Origin: Bacillus australimaris
GTDB lineage: Bacteria; Bacillota; Bacilli; Bacillales; Bacillaceae
Direction of reading: 5' to 3'
Assembly: GCF_001307105.1 (NCBI RefSeq)
Contig: NZ_LGYN01000012.1
Coordinates: forward strand, 124,001-188,000
Length of the DNA: 64,000 bases
Position 1 is the stretch's first letter. Each line of letters opens with the position of its first letter. The notes under the pieces were generated by a model that saw only the letters and a program-made list of their open reading frames with translations, was not told where the DNA came from and did not search any database. Shown in pieces: positions 9,670-18,797 of this stretch. The position numbers and the translations under genes were made by a program.

Positions 9670-9924
9670 TGTGCTTCACCTCACATTGCCTTACCATCCT
9701 ACCGAAATTCTTCGTATTAGTCAAAATATGAGCTTCATCTGTATCGTTACGCCTATTCCTCGTAAAATGTTTTACTATTTAGGACTAACTGATGAATATG
9801 TAGGTTATTTTGAAACAATTATTGTGGTTTCACAGTAAATTCGATATAATTTTATTTGGTATTTTAACTTAAAGTTTTTTAGTATAAGTGTTTTTCAATG
9901 TCTACGGGGAAAAGGAGAATCGTC

Positions 9925-10992
9925 ATGAAAAATTTAGTCTTGATCGGCGGAGGTTACGGGAATATGCGGGTTCTCCACCGCTTATTGCCAAATCAATTAC
10001 CTGATGATGTCACTATCACATTAATTGATCGAAATCCTTACCACTGTTTAAAAACAGAATATTATGCACTCGCTGCTGGAACGATCTCTGATCATCACAT
10101 TCGAGTATCTTTTCCAGAGCATCCGAAGCTTGATATTCAATACGGGGAAGTAGAAAAAATTGATATTGAAAACAAACAGATTTTATTCAGCGACCGTGAA
10201 CCTATTCCGTATGATGATACGGTGATTGGACTCGGCTGTGAGGACAAATATCATAATGTCCCTGGTGCGAAAGAACATACATACAGCATTCAAACCATTG
10301 ATCAGTCAAGACATGCGTATAACAAATTAAACAATTTGAGCGCAGGTGCAACGGTTGGCATCGTCGGTGCTGGACTTAGCGGGGTAGAGCTAGCCAGTGA
10401 ATTAAGAGAAAGCCGTGCTGATTTAAACATTATTCTTTTTGACCGCGGAGAGCTGATTTTATCAAGCTTCCCAAAAAGATTAAGTTTGTATGTGCAAAAG
10501 TGGTTTGAAGAAAATGACGTAAAGATCATTAACTGTGCGAATATTACAAAGGTTGAAGAAGGTGTTGTTTACAACCATGATGACGCCATTGAAGCAGATG
10601 TCATCGTGTGGACAGCAGGCATTCAGCCAAGCAAAGTGGTACGAGAGATGGATGTCGAAAAGGACGTACAAGGCCGCGTCGTATTAACACCTCATCACAA
10701 TATCCCTGAAGATGAGCATGTATATGTTGTAGGTGACTGTGCAAGTCTGCCGCATGCCCCAAGTGCACAGCTTGCCGAGGCGCAGGCAGAACAAATTGTT
10801 CTATCTCTGCAAAAACGCTGGAAAAACGAGCCGCTTCCTGAGGCTTATCCACAGTTTAAGCTAAAAGGTGTTTTAGGTTCTTTAGGAAAAAAAGCTGGCT
10901 TTGGGTTAGTGGCAGATCGTCCACTTGTTGGCCGGGTACCAAGACTCCTGAAATCTGGACTCCTTTGGATGTACAAGCATCACAATGGCTAA
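9925..10992 (+). CDS. yutJ: NADH dehydrogenase-like flavoprotein YutJ
   Basis: A 355-residue pyridine nucleotide-disulfide oxidoreductase in the type II NADH dehydrogenase superfamily. FAD motif LVLIGGGYGN starts at residue 4; NAD(P) motif VGIVGAGLSGVELASEL is in the middle; YVVGDCASLPHAPSAQLAEAQ is the second FAD contact. It is shorter than YumB and lacks a clear C-terminal membrane helix, so electron acceptor and location are uncertain. The ATG at 9925 has AAGGAG 8 bases upstream and matches the B. subtilis start; an upstream in-frame ATG would add nine odd residues. Confidence 0.9.
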   Translation: MKNLVLIGGGYGNMRVLHRLLPNQLPDDVTITLIDRNPYHCLKTEYYALAAGTISDHHIRVSFPEHPKLDIQYGEVEKIDIENKQILFSDREPIPYDDTVIGLGCEDKYHNVPGAKEHTYSIQTIDQSRHAYNKLNNLSAGATVGIVGAGLSGVELASELRESRADLNIILFDRGELILSSFPKRLSLYVQKWFEENDVKIINCANITKVEEGVVYNHDDAIEADVIVWTAGIQPSKVVREMDVEKDVQGRVVLTPHHNIPEDEHVYVVGDCASLPHAPSAQLAEAQAEQIVLSLQKRWKNEPLPEAYPQFKLKGVLGSLGKKAGFGLVADRPLVGRVPRLLKSGLLWMYKHHNG

Positions 10993-11011
10993 AATGATGT
11001 GAATTATTTCT

Positions 11012-11042
11012 CAAAGCTCCTTCATGACGAAGGAGCTTTTTT
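11012..11042. terminator. Terminator between yutJ and the small WYL-like gene
   Basis: The stem AAGCTCCTTC / GAAGGAGCTT is followed by six T on the plus strand. Its left arm is A-poor, so it mainly serves yutJ. Confidence 0.88.
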
Positions 11043-11273
11043 CTATGAAACGGCATGTGCCGATGAACGGGTCCATTTGATCGGAGCAAGGGCAAGGATG
11101 CAGTCTTTACGAAAGGTTCTCATCGTTTTCTTCGATAAACAATACGCTTGGATGACCTGATCCGTTTGACGGTGTACAATGATTTTTCTCTTTGTGCACT
11201 CTCCGTTTTTCTTCATATAAATCATCTCAATCGGCATTTGCTGATGAAGAGATTGTTTCAGTAAATAATTCAT
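11043..11273 (-). CDS. Small WYL-like protein under SOS (LexA) control
   Basis: A 76-residue protein. Residues 14-62 (PIEMIYMKKNGECTKRKI, then QAYCLSKKTMRTFRKD and ILALAPIK) match the core beta strands of a WYL-type ligand-sensing domain, with no attached DNA-binding domain. The ATG at 11273 lies 10 bases after AAGGAG; the in-frame GTG at 11282 abuts that site. Upstream is a consensus sigma-A promoter whose spacer is a LexA box, with a second box next to it, so I infer induction by DNA damage. Short WYL-like and YolD-like proteins accompany Y-family polymerases elsewhere in Bacillus; no polymerase is next to this one. Function unknown. Confidence 0.78.
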   Translation of the reverse strand: MNYLLKQSLHQQMPIEMIYMKKNGECTKRKIIVHRQTDQVIQAYCLSKKTMRTFRKDCILALAPIKWTRSSAHAVS

Positions 11274-11296
11274 GATGCTCACGCTCCTTTCATTTC

Positions 11297-11347
11297 ATTA
11301 TAATCGAACAAACGTTCTTTTTCAACACAAAAAGGAACGTTTGTTCT
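11297..11347 (-). promoter_or_regulatory. Sigma-A promoter with two LexA (SOS) boxes
   Basis: On the minus strand TTGAAA (11320-11325) and a perfect TATAAT (11297-11302) are 17 bases apart. The spacer contains AGAACGTTTGTTCG (11305-11318), 13 of 14 matches to the Bacillus LexA consensus CGAACNNNNGTTCG counting only fixed bases loosely. A second site, AGAACAAACGTTCC, is at 11334-11347. The two boxes are inverted copies of each other. Confidence 0.85.
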
Positions 11348-11358
11348 ATTTATTTCTC

Positions 11359-11385
11359 AAAAAAAGAACAGCTTATTCACTGCTC
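11359..11385 (-). terminator. Terminator of yuzD
   Basis: On the minus strand GAGCAG / CTGTTC with a 9-base loop is followed by seven T. The stem overlaps the yuzD stop codon. Confidence 0.7.
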
Positions 11386-11702
11386 TCCTTGTACCCGTAT
11401 TTCTCCATTTCTTGATAAATATCTTTTAATTTCGGATTGCCCTCTCCAACGATTTGATCCTCTACTAAGACAAGCGGATAAAAGTATTCGTCATCAAGAA
11501 TTCGTTCAGACAATTCCTTCTGGTGTTCGTTTTCTGGCGGGTGCTCAATATCAATATAGGTGATGCGAAATGGCTGACTCGGATATTTTCGTTTTAATGC
11601 TGCATCTAACCATTCAAACGTATCTTTTGAAGAAGGCAGATTCACGCAGCTAGCGCACAGGACATCTCTTCCATATACATAAAGATCAACGGTTTTATTC
11701 AT
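11373..11702 (-). CDS. yuzD: YuzD, thioredoxin-fold DUF1462 protein
   Basis: A 109-residue cytoplasmic protein of the DUF1462 family with a thioredoxin-like fold. CASC at residues 16-19 sits where thioredoxins carry their redox pair, and FYPLVLVEDQIVGEGNP supplies the cis-proline-like strand. The ATG at 11702 has AGGGGG 9 bases upstream. It is divergent from the NifU-like yutI, as in B. subtilis, which hints at a link to Fe-S or thiol chemistry; that link is inference. Confidence 0.88.
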   Translation of the reverse strand: MNKTVDLYVYGRDVLCASCVNLPSSKDTFEWLDAALKRKYPSQPFRITYIDIEHPPENEHQKELSERILDDEYFYPLVLVEDQIVGEGNPKLKDIYQEMEKYGYKESSE

Positions 11703-11770
11703 TTGACAAGCCCCCTATTCTTTCTTCATTTTAGCTGACTTTTCTGTATGAAAAAAGTCAAAATCACTTT

Positions 11771-11798
11771 TTGTTTCAAGATGAGATTGTGCTATAAT
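11771..11798 (+). promoter_or_regulatory. Sigma-A promoter of yutI
   Basis: TTGTTT (11771-11776) and a perfect TATAAT (11793-11798), with a TG one base upstream, are 16 bases apart. The leader to the yutI start is about 80 bases. Confidence 0.65.
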
Positions 11799-11886
11799 GA
11801 AAAGGAAACTTTGAAACCAATCAATAGATTTTTATCGTCCAGATGAATATAATGGTGATATGTTGTGAAAGGAGCGATTATATCTA

Positions 11887-12123
11887 ATGACTGAAGTCGA
11901 AATGCAAGACCAAGTACAGGAAGTACTGGACAAACTTCGTCCATTTCTATTACGTGATGGAGGAGACTGTGAGCTTGTAGACATTGAAGATGGCATTGTG
12001 AAATTACGTCTTCTTGGTGCATGCGGCAGCTGCCCAAGTTCAACCATTACATTGAAAGCCGGTATTGAGCGCGCATTATTAGAAGAAGTACCTGGCGTTG
12101 TAGAAGTTGAACAGGTTTTCTAA
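11887..12123 (+). CDS. yutI: NifU/Nfu-type Fe-S cluster carrier
   Basis: A 78-residue single-domain Nfu protein that binds a [4Fe-4S] cluster between subunits and delivers it to target enzymes. The signature [13 protein letters not shown] carries C46 and C49, and DGGDCELV precedes it. It has no N-terminal A-type domain. AAAGGAG lies about 12 bases before the ATG, somewhat far. Candidate clients in this window include lipoyl synthase. It works with the SUF machinery at 50-55 kb and YutM at 8 kb. Confidence 0.93.
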   Translation: MTEVEMQDQVQEVLDKLRPFLLRDGGDCELVDIEDGIVKLRLLGACGSCPSSTITLKAGIERALLEEVPGVVEVEQVF

Positions 12124-12138
12124 TTCATATATGGCATG

Positions 12139-12157
12139 AAAACGACCCGATTTGGGT
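12139..12157. terminator. Bidirectional terminator between yutI and yuxL
   Basis: AAAACGACCC / GGGTCGTTTT with a 5-base loop and seven T lies between convergent genes. Confidence 0.9.
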
Positions 12158-12167
12158 CGTTTTTTTA

Positions 12168-14138
12168 TTAGGTCAGCTTTTCTCTAAACCATTCCTTTAT
12201 AAAGGTCAGTCTTTGAATACGCTGTCCCGGATGGCCGCTTCTAGATAAATCATGGGATGCCTTCGGGAATTTGACCAATCTTGTGTCTTTCCCAAGCTCC
12301 TTCAATGCCACAAAAAGTTGCTCGGCTTGATCAACTGGACAGCGATAATCTTCATCGCTGTGTAAGATGAGGAGCGGTGTGTTCATCTGCTTTACATATT
12401 TTAGCGGTGAACGATCCCATAGCTTATCGACAGAATCATAAATATCCCCATCAATCTGCCACCTTGTAAAGAAATAACCAATATCACTGATGCCATAAAA
12501 GCTAATCCAGTTTGAAATGGAGCGCTGTGTGACAGCTGCACGAAAGCGGTCGGTCTGACCGACGATCCAGTTGGTCATAAAACCACCATAACTGCCACCT
12601 GTCACTCCGAGTCTCGTTTCATCAAGGAAATCATAGGCTTTGAGCACATGATCAACAGCCTGCATGACGTCATCATAATCAACGTCACCATAGCTTCCTC
12701 TCACACGGTCGGTAAACATTTGACCATATCCATGACTGCCATGGGGGTTGATATATACAATGGCATAGCCTTCAGAGGCAAGCATTTGAAATTCATGAAA
12801 ATACGTATGACCATACATCGCATGGGGTCCACCATGAATTTCTAGAATGAGCGGATATTTCTTCCCCTTTTCCATCTGAGAAGGCTTCATAAACCAACCA
12901 TGCACCTCGTCACCCTCTTTTGACTGAAAAGAAAATGGTTCAGGCTCGGATACGACATGCTCCTTTAAGAAGTCATGATGCTCAAACGTAATTTGCTTAA
13001 GTTCTGTCTCCCCTAAAGTCAGCTCATACAGCTCACTCGGTGAGATAGACGAAAGCCGGCTGAGCAGCAGTTTGGATTCATCTGGATGAAGGCTGAAGTT
13101 GGTGATATGTTCCGCCTCTAATCGAACAGGATAGGCTAAACCTTCTATAGAAAAATAATAAATCCCTGTACTGCCTTGATCGGAAACAAGCGCATAAAAC
13201 CCTTGGCTGTCCTTTGTCCATTGCGGAAGCTGATTGGCCTCTCCCATCACGCTATCTCCTGCCATACAGTTCCCAGCATACATATCAAACATTTCTGACA
13301 GCTGAACCGCCTTTTCTTCCTTCAGATCATACAGCCAGAGTGATGGGAAGGTGGCATTTTGAAATTCACGCTCATGTCCAATGTACAAAAGGCTCTCTCC
13401 ATTTGGAGAAAAAGATACGGTGGAATAAGCGCCGCTTGATTGTGTAATCTTCCTTGTCGTTCCATCCTCTAATGACAGGAGACACACATCACTTATGTAA
13501 GGTGTCTGTGCATGTAATTGAATATAGGCAAGCCATTTTCCGCATGGAGAGACCGTATGATTCATATGATGAACCTGCTCGCTCGTAACAGGCTCTACCT
13601 CTCCTGAACAGATATCCACTTTCACAATCTGCGTGAGGCGCCCATCTAAAAAGCCTTTTCCATCTGCTTTATAGGTCAAATCGTCATATACCACCGGAGC
13701 AAATTCATCTCGTTCTTCCTTTTTTTCATCATGAATAGATTCTGATTGTTTCAATGATACAGCTGTATAAATGAAAGCTCCGTCGGGAGAAAAGACAGGA
13801 TGAGATACTCCGTACGGAATTGCCGTTAAAGTACGCACGCCGCCTCCTTCGCTCTTGATGAGTGCGAGCTGAGGGGCTTCCTTTGGCTTTTGCAAAATAA
13901 AAGCAAGCTGCCTGCCGTCTTTTGACCAAGCTGGCTGATGATGCTTTCCATCCTCAAATGTCCATTGTGCCAGCTCCTCTGTCTCTTCATCTCGAACCCA
14001 CAAATGGATATGGTAATCGTCCTTTTTCTCATTCACAGTGACTTTTGTAAAAACTGCTCTTTTCCCATCTGGTGAATAAACCGGATGAGAAACAGATACA
14101 ATCTTCGTCAAATCTTCTGCCGTCATCAATTTCTTCAT
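12168..14138 (-). CDS. yuxL: S9 family (prolyl oligopeptidase/acylaminoacyl-peptidase-like) peptidase YuxL
   Basis: A 656-residue serine peptidase: an N-terminal WD40/PD40-like beta-propeller (about 1-370, with repeated SPDG motifs such as YSPDGKRAVF) and a C-terminal alpha/beta hydrolase domain (about 400-656). The nucleophile is in GVTGGSYGGFM; the aspartate is in LLILHSDEDYRCP and the histidine in FPKASHDLSRSGHPGQR. It probably trims short peptides in the cytoplasm, as there is no signal peptide. GGGGGAG precedes the ATG at 14138. Length matches B. subtilis YuxL (about 657). Confidence 0.93.
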   Translation of the reverse strand: MKKLMTAEDLTKIVSVSHPVYSPDGKRAVFTKVTVNEKKDDYHIHLWVRDEETEELAQWTFEDGKHHQPAWSKDGRQLAFILQKPKEAPQLALIKSEGGGVRTLTAIPYGVSHPVFSPDGAFIYTAVSLKQSESIHDEKKEERDEFAPVVYDDLTYKADGKGFLDGRLTQIVKVDICSGEVEPVTSEQVHHMNHTVSPCGKWLAYIQLHAQTPYISDVCLLSLEDGTTRKITQSSGAYSTVSFSPNGESLLYIGHEREFQNATFPSLWLYDLKEEKAVQLSEMFDMYAGNCMAGDSVMGEANQLPQWTKDSQGFYALVSDQGSTGIYYFSIEGLAYPVRLEAEHITNFSLHPDESKLLLSRLSSISPSELYELTLGETELKQITFEHHDFLKEHVVSEPEPFSFQSKEGDEVHGWFMKPSQMEKGKKYPLILEIHGGPHAMYGHTYFHEFQMLASEGYAIVYINPHGSHGYGQMFTDRVRGSYGDVDYDDVMQAVDHVLKAYDFLDETRLGVTGGSYGGFMTNWIVGQTDRFRAAVTQRSISNWISFYGISDIGYFFTRWQIDGDIYDSVDKLWDRSPLKYVKQMNTPLLILHSDEDYRCPVDQAEQLFVALKELGKDTRLVKFPKASHDLSRSGHPGQRIQRLTFIKEWFREKLT

Positions 14139-14221
14139 GAATGTATCTCCCCCTTTTATGTATAAAAAATAGTTCGATCCTCTAAATAATAATCCCTGCT
14201 TCTCCCTATAAAAACAAGAAT

Positions 14222-14253
14222 AAAAAAGAACGTGCGCCTAATCCGCACGTTCT
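14222..14253 (-). terminator. Terminator of the hom-thrC-thrB operon
   Basis: On the minus strand AGAACGTGCG / CGCACGTTCT is followed by six T, directly at the thrB stop codon. Confidence 0.92.
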
Positions 14254-15172
14254 ACACTTGATTGACAGGATGATGCTCCACGACGACCCCTTCTACTGGT
14301 ACCGTCAGCAAATCGACTTCGCAATGCGGGAAATTTTGGGCAAGCTGCTCTTTCAGCGCTTCACCCTTTCCCTTTTCAATTAAGGTGAGGATCGTCGGCC
14401 CAGCACCGCTTAATGCCGTTCCATACGCTCCTTTTAGCGAAGCGACATGCTCCACCTTCGATAGCTCTGGAACAAGCATGGTGCGATAAGGCTGATGAAA
14501 CAAATCTTTATTCATCATTTCTCCAACAAGCGGCCAGTTTTGCGTCATTAATGCGGCAACAAGCACGTTGCTCACGGCACTCGCACTGACGGCATGCTTA
14601 TAGGAAAAATCCTCTGGCAGGACATCACGGGCATCCTTTGTCAGCACTTCATAAAAAGGGATGACGACGACAACATCTACATCCACATGCTGCACTTTGA
14701 CGGCATGTGTCTTGTCTTCTTCGTGGAGTCCGATCAGTAAACCACCGAATAAAGAGGCACCTGCATTATCTGGATGACCTTCTACCTCACTTGCAAAAAA
14801 GAGCTTCTGATCATCCGTCATGTTTAATGCAAGAAGCTGATTGGCCAGCTCAATGGCGGCCACGATGGCAGCGGCACTGCTGCCCAGCCCCCGTGCCAAT
14901 GGAATATCACTCCACACTTTGACATAAACAGGCGGGAGTGTTTTTCCAAAGTCATCTGCGACCTTTTTAGCTGTTTGATAAATCAGATTGTCGGTGCCTG
15001 ATGGAATTCCAGCTACGACATCTGTTTCTGCTTCAAACAGCCAGCTATCATGGTCATAGACCGATAGCTTTAAATAGCGGCTGAGCGCCATTCCAACTGA
15101 ATCAAAGCCTGGTCCTAAATTGGCAGTGCTTCCCGGTACTGTGATTGAAAAAAGCATGGAGGCTTCACTCAT
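14252..15172 (-). CDS. thrB: Homoserine kinase
   Basis: A 306-residue GHMP-family kinase that phosphorylates homoserine with ATP, the fourth step from aspartate to threonine. The phosphate loop [17 protein letters not shown] is near residues 90-106 and the C-terminal GHMP motif [13 protein letters not shown] near 244-256. The N-terminal [16 protein letters not shown] is the other family hallmark. Its ATG overlaps the thrC stop as ATGA, so translation is coupled. It is the last gene of the threonine operon and is followed by a strong terminator. Confidence 0.97.
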   Translation of the reverse strand: MSEASMLFSITVPGSTANLGPGFDSVGMALSRYLKLSVYDHDSWLFEAETDVVAGIPSGTDNLIYQTAKKVADDFGKTLPPVYVKVWSDIPLARGLGSSAAAIVAAIELANQLLALNMTDDQKLFFASEVEGHPDNAGASLFGGLLIGLHEEDKTHAVKVQHVDVDVVVVIPFYEVLTKDARDVLPEDFSYKHAVSASAVSNVLVAALMTQNWPLVGEMMNKDLFHQPYRTMLVPELSKVEHVASLKGAYGTALSGAGPTILTLIEKGKGEALKEQLAQNFPHCEVDLLTVPVEGVVVEHHPVNQV

Positions 15173-16230
15173 ACGCGTGCGGCCTTTTCTAAGTGTTCAA
15201 GAATTTGATCTTCATCTGCATCGAGTGTGACCGGCTTGATTTGTGAAATATCAATGGCCGTATTCGGATCTTTCAATCCGTTGCCTGTTAAGACTGCAAC
15301 CACTTTACTGCCTGGCTTGATTTCTCCAGATTTCACCTGCTTTAACACGCCCGCAATAGACGCACATGAGCCTGGCTCTGCAAACACGCCTTCTTCACGT
15401 GCAATCAATTGATACGCATGAAGAATTTCCTCGTCTGTTACTTCATCAATCTTTCCGTTTGATTCGTCTGCAGCGGCCACTGCTTGTTTCCAGCTCGCAG
15501 GATTTCCGATACGGATGGCAGTTGCCACAGTTTCTGGCTGCTTAATTACTTCATTTCGAACGATGGCTGCTGCACCTTCTGCTTCAAAACCGCGCATAAC
15601 CGGCAGTCCAGTTCCTTTTTTCTCGTGATATTCCTTGAAGCCTTTCCAGTACGCCGTGATGTTCCCTGCATTTCCAACAGGAATCGCCAGTACGTCTGGG
15701 GCAGAGCCTAGCTGCTCACAGATTTCAAATGCCGCTGTCTTTTGTCCTTCAATTCGGTAAGGATTGACGGAGTTAACAAGGGCAATCGGCGCTTTTTCAC
15801 AGATACTGCGGACAATTTTCAATGCATCATCAAAGTTTCCATCAATGGCAATGATCTCTGCTCCGTACATGACCGCCTGTGCGAGCTTACCGAAAGCAAT
15901 TTTCCCGTCTGGAATGATGACGATACATTTCATATCAGCACGAGCTGCATAAGCCGCTGCTGCTGCAGAAGTATTCCCTGTCGAAGCACACATGATCGTG
16001 TCATTGCCTTCTTCTTTTGCCTTTGCAACGGCCATGACCATTCCTCGATCCTTGAAAGAGCCTGTTGGATTGACGCCTTCTGTTTTCACATGAAGCTCAA
16101 TCCCCAGCTTTTCTGAAAGCTTAGCAAGATGGATCAGCGGTGTATTCCCCTCATTTAATGTTAGTTTAGGTGTAGATTCGTTTACTGGTAAGAATTCTTG
16201 AAATTCTTCAATGAGTCCATTCCATTTCAT
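15169..16230 (-). CDS. thrC: Threonine synthase
   Basis: A 353-residue PLP enzyme that converts O-phosphohomoserine to threonine. The PLP lysine lies in [18 protein letters not shown] near residues 55-72, and the pyridoxal-phosphate cradle is in [15 protein letters not shown] near 196-210. It is the short, fungal/Gram-positive type without a large N-terminal extension. Start and stop overlap the neighbours: TGATG with hom (one base) and ATGA with thrB (four bases), which fixes both ends and shows a tight operon. Confidence 0.97.
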   Translation of the reverse strand: MKWNGLIEEFQEFLPVNESTPKLTLNEGNTPLIHLAKLSEKLGIELHVKTEGVNPTGSFKDRGMVMAVAKAKEEGNDTIMCASTGNTSAAAAAYAARADMKCIVIIPDGKIAFGKLAQAVMYGAEIIAIDGNFDDALKIVRSICEKAPIALVNSVNPYRIEGQKTAAFEICEQLGSAPDVLAIPVGNAGNITAYWKGFKEYHEKKGTGLPVMRGFEAEGAAAIVRNEVIKQPETVATAIRIGNPASWKQAVAAADESNGKIDEVTDEEILHAYQLIAREEGVFAEPGSCASIAGVLKQVKSGEIKPGSKVVAVLTGNGLKDPNTAIDISQIKPVTLDADEDQILEHLEKAARV

Positions 16231-17531
16231 CAGCTTAAACCGTTCCCTTCTACTCGGTACGTGCTCTTCACTTGAACCACCACGTCGAGATCGTTTAATT
16301 TTTGCAGGATATTTGAGAAATCTTCTTCTGAGGTCTGATGTGTAATAATCACAATTTCAGCCAGTTCATCATGCCCTTTCACTGGGAGCTGAAGGATCTT
16401 TTCAAAGCTGATGCCTTTTTCAGAAAAAATAGATGTAATACGGGAGAATGCCCCGACTTGATCTCTGACATGAATTCTTAAGAATTGCTGAGCAAATACT
16501 TCTGATGATGATTTGATCTTCTTCTCAAACTGCGGTGCGATAAATCCGCTTCCGTTCACGCCAAGGCGCATGTTTTTCATCACTGCAACTAAGTCTGATA
16601 CTACGGCTGTTGCCGTTGGCAGACTACCTGCTCCAGGTCCGTAAAACATCGTCTCTCCTACAGCACTTCCGTAGACATACACCGCATTGAATTCATTGTT
16701 GACGGATGATAATGGATGATGATCAGGCAGTAAGGTTGGCTGGACGCTGACCTCCACTTTCTCACCATCTCGCTGGGCAATTCCAATCAGCTTCATTGTA
16801 TAGCCAAACCGCTTACTGAAATTAATATCCTCATCAGAGATGTCAGAAATACCTTTTACCTTGACGTCCTCTAAATCCACATTCATGGAAAAGCCGAGTC
16901 TTGCAAGAATCGCCATTTTCCTTGCCGCATCAAGTCCTTCTACATCAGCTGTCGGATCTGATTCTGCAAAGCCCAGATCCTGAGCTTCCTTTAAGACATC
17001 CTCATATGCGCTTTTATCGACATTCATTTTCGTTAAAATAAAATTCGTTGTACCGTTCACAATCCCCATCATCTTGGTGATTCTGTCAGAGGCGAGCCCT
17101 TCCTCCAGCGTACGAAGAATCGGAATTCCCCCGGCGACACTTGCTTCATAATAAAGATCACAGCCATTTTCTTTCGCTACATGTAAAAGCTCCGTACCAT
17201 AAAGCGCCATTAAATCTTTGTTGGCTGTAATGACATGCTTCTTCTCATTCAACGCATCTATTAAATATTGTTTTGTCTCTTCAATGCCGCCCATCACTTC
17301 AATGATGACGTCAACCTCTGGATCTCTAATCACATCGTAGACTTCAGTTGTGAAGACCTCTCTTGCGACATCCACATCTCTTTTTTTATCGGGATTGCTC
17401 ACAAGCACTTTTTGTATTAATACCGGACAGCCGATTTGGTGCATTAATTTATCCTGATGGTCTTGGATAATTTTTACGACACCGCTCCCTACTGTTCCTA
17501 ATCCTAGTAGCCCAACTCGAATTGCCTTCAC
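16230..17531 (-). CDS. hom: Homoserine dehydrogenase
   Basis: A 433-residue NAD(P)H enzyme that reduces aspartate semialdehyde to homoserine, the branch point to threonine and methionine. The N-terminal Rossmann motif is [14 protein letters not shown]; the catalytic lysine region ANKDLMA is near residues 102-108; a C-terminal ACT domain (about 350-430) gives feedback control, by family knowledge with threonine. The GTG at 17531 has AAAGGTGG 8 bases upstream and matches the B. subtilis protein; an in-frame GTG 12 bases earlier lies within that ribosome site. First gene of the operon. Confidence 0.96.
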   Translation of the reverse strand: MKAIRVGLLGLGTVGSGVVKIIQDHQDKLMHQIGCPVLIQKVLVSNPDKKRDVDVAREVFTTEVYDVIRDPEVDVIIEVMGGIEETKQYLIDALNEKKHVITANKDLMALYGTELLHVAKENGCDLYYEASVAGGIPILRTLEEGLASDRITKMMGIVNGTTNFILTKMNVDKSAYEDVLKEAQDLGFAESDPTADVEGLDAARKMAILARLGFSMNVDLEDVKVKGISDISDEDINFSKRFGYTMKLIGIAQRDGEKVEVSVQPTLLPDHHPLSSVNNEFNAVYVYGSAVGETMFYGPGAGSLPTATAVVSDLVAVMKNMRLGVNGSGFIAPQFEKKIKSSSEVFAQQFLRIHVRDQVGAFSRITSIFSEKGISFEKILQLPVKGHDELAEIVIITHQTSEEDFSNILQKLNDLDVVVQVKSTYRVEGNGLS

Positions 17532-17610
17532 CTGAAATTCCACCTTTCTCCATAAACGTCCTCTCTAGAAGGACATTTGTTAACCTTACACAGACATTCA
17601 ATGTACACAC

Positions 17611-17639
17611 ATTATAAAGGGGTATCCTCATTTTGACAA
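17611..17639 (-). promoter_or_regulatory. Sigma-A promoter of the hom operon
   Basis: On the minus strand TTGTCA (17634-17639) and TATAAT (17611-17616) are exactly 17 bases apart, about 80 bases before hom. Confidence 0.8.
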
Positions 17640-17722
17640 GTTAATAAAATAAGAGATTGTCAGAATGAAACCGCTTAACTGCTATTTACATCAAGATTCT
17701 ATATTTTCAAAATATTTTTGTT

Positions 17723-17748
17723 AGAAAAGCTCCCGAAAGCCGGGAAGC
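17723..17748 (-). terminator. Terminator of the hydroxyacid dehydrogenase gene
   Basis: On the minus strand GCTTCCCG / CGGGAGC (one bulge) is followed by TTTTC, seven bases after the stop codon. Confidence 0.7.
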
Positions 17749-17754
17749 CTCATA

Positions 17755-18723
17755 TTATGAACGAACCGGCGTTTTGGCTGGCTCGTCTTGTAAGACAAGC
17801 GCAATATTTTCAGCACATAAACGCATCATCGTTTTTCTCGTTTCGACACTAGCACTTCCGATATGAGGGAGAACTGTGACGTTACGTAATGTCGTTAACG
17901 GATGAGACGGACTGACAGGTTCCTGTCTAAATACATCCAGACCGGCGCCAGCAATCTTTCCTGTTGTGACAGCTTCATATAAAGCATCCTCATTCACCGT
18001 CTGTCCTCTTGATACGTTAATAAAATAAGCAGAGTTCTTCATCAGATCAAATGCTTTTTCATTAAACATGTCTTTCGTTTCCGGCGTTAACGGCGTTAGA
18101 CAGACAATGAAATCAGACTGCTTGAGCAGTTCCTCAAAATCCGCATAGGTCACACCAAGCTGCGCTTCTGCCTCTGGTTTTCTTGAACGATTATGATAAA
18201 GAACATTCATATTAAAGCCTTTGGCCCGCTTGGCAAGTGCGGTTCCAATGCTGCCCATACCTACAATCCCGAGCGTTTTGTGATGAACATCAGCACCGGC
18301 AAGTAGAAGCGGTCCCCAGCCTGTCCAGTTTCCATCCTTAACCCAATCACTCGCCTCGACAATTCGTCTAGCTGACGCCATCAAAAGAGCAAAGGCTAAA
18401 TCAGCCGTCGATTCTGTTAAAACGTCCGGTGTATGACATACGGTGATTCCGCGATTTTTGGCTGCTTTCAGATCAATATTGTCATAGCCAACAGCAAGAT
18501 TTGCGACCACCTTGACATTCGGGGCTTTTGATAAAAGGGACTCATCTATTTGATCTGAAAGCATGGTGAGAAGCGCATCCGCTTTAGCTGCTTGTGTTTC
18601 TAACTCTTCTCTTGGACAAGGCTCATCCTCGCTTGGCCACATCTCAACATGAGCGACTTCTTTTAATGGTGTAAGTGATGCTTCATCCAGCTTTCTTGTG
18701 ATATAAACATAAGGTTTCGTCAA
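17755..18723 (-). CDS. D-2-hydroxyacid dehydrogenase (glyoxylate/hydroxypyruvate reductase type)
   Basis: A 322-residue NAD(P)-dependent enzyme of the D-isomer-specific 2-hydroxyacid dehydrogenase family. The nucleotide loop LGIVGMGSIGTALAKRAKGF is near residues 149-168, the catalytic arginine is in INVSRGQTVNE, the glutamate in GLDVFRQEP, and the histidine in LPHIGSAS. Likely substrates are glyoxylate or hydroxypyruvate; the exact one is not readable. The TTG at 18723 has AAAGGAG 8 bases upstream; longer in-frame starts run into the yutH terminator. B. subtilis has no such gene between hom and yutH, so this is a local insertion or lineage-specific gene. Confidence 0.88.
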   Translation of the reverse strand: MTKPYVYITRKLDEASLTPLKEVAHVEMWPSEDEPCPREELETQAAKADALLTMLSDQIDESLLSKAPNVKVVANLAVGYDNIDLKAAKNRGITVCHTPDVLTESTADLAFALLMASARRIVEASDWVKDGNWTGWGPLLLAGADVHHKTLGIVGMGSIGTALAKRAKGFNMNVLYHNRSRKPEAEAQLGVTYADFEELLKQSDFIVCLTPLTPETKDMFNEKAFDLMKNSAYFINVSRGQTVNEDALYEAVTTGKIAGAGLDVFRQEPVSPSHPLTTLRNVTVLPHIGSASVETRKTMMRLCAENIALVLQDEPAKTPVRS

Positions 18724-18763
18724 GAAGAACACTCCTTTAATCGGTTTCTTTAAGCATAACGAA

Positions 18764-18790
18764 AAACGTCTCAAGAGAAAAGAGACGTTT
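18764..18790 (-). terminator. Terminator of yutH
   Basis: On the minus strand AAACGTCTC / GAGACGTTT with a 9-base loop is followed by TTCG, eight bases after the yutH stop. Confidence 0.75.
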
Positions 18791-18797
18791 CGTCTGT

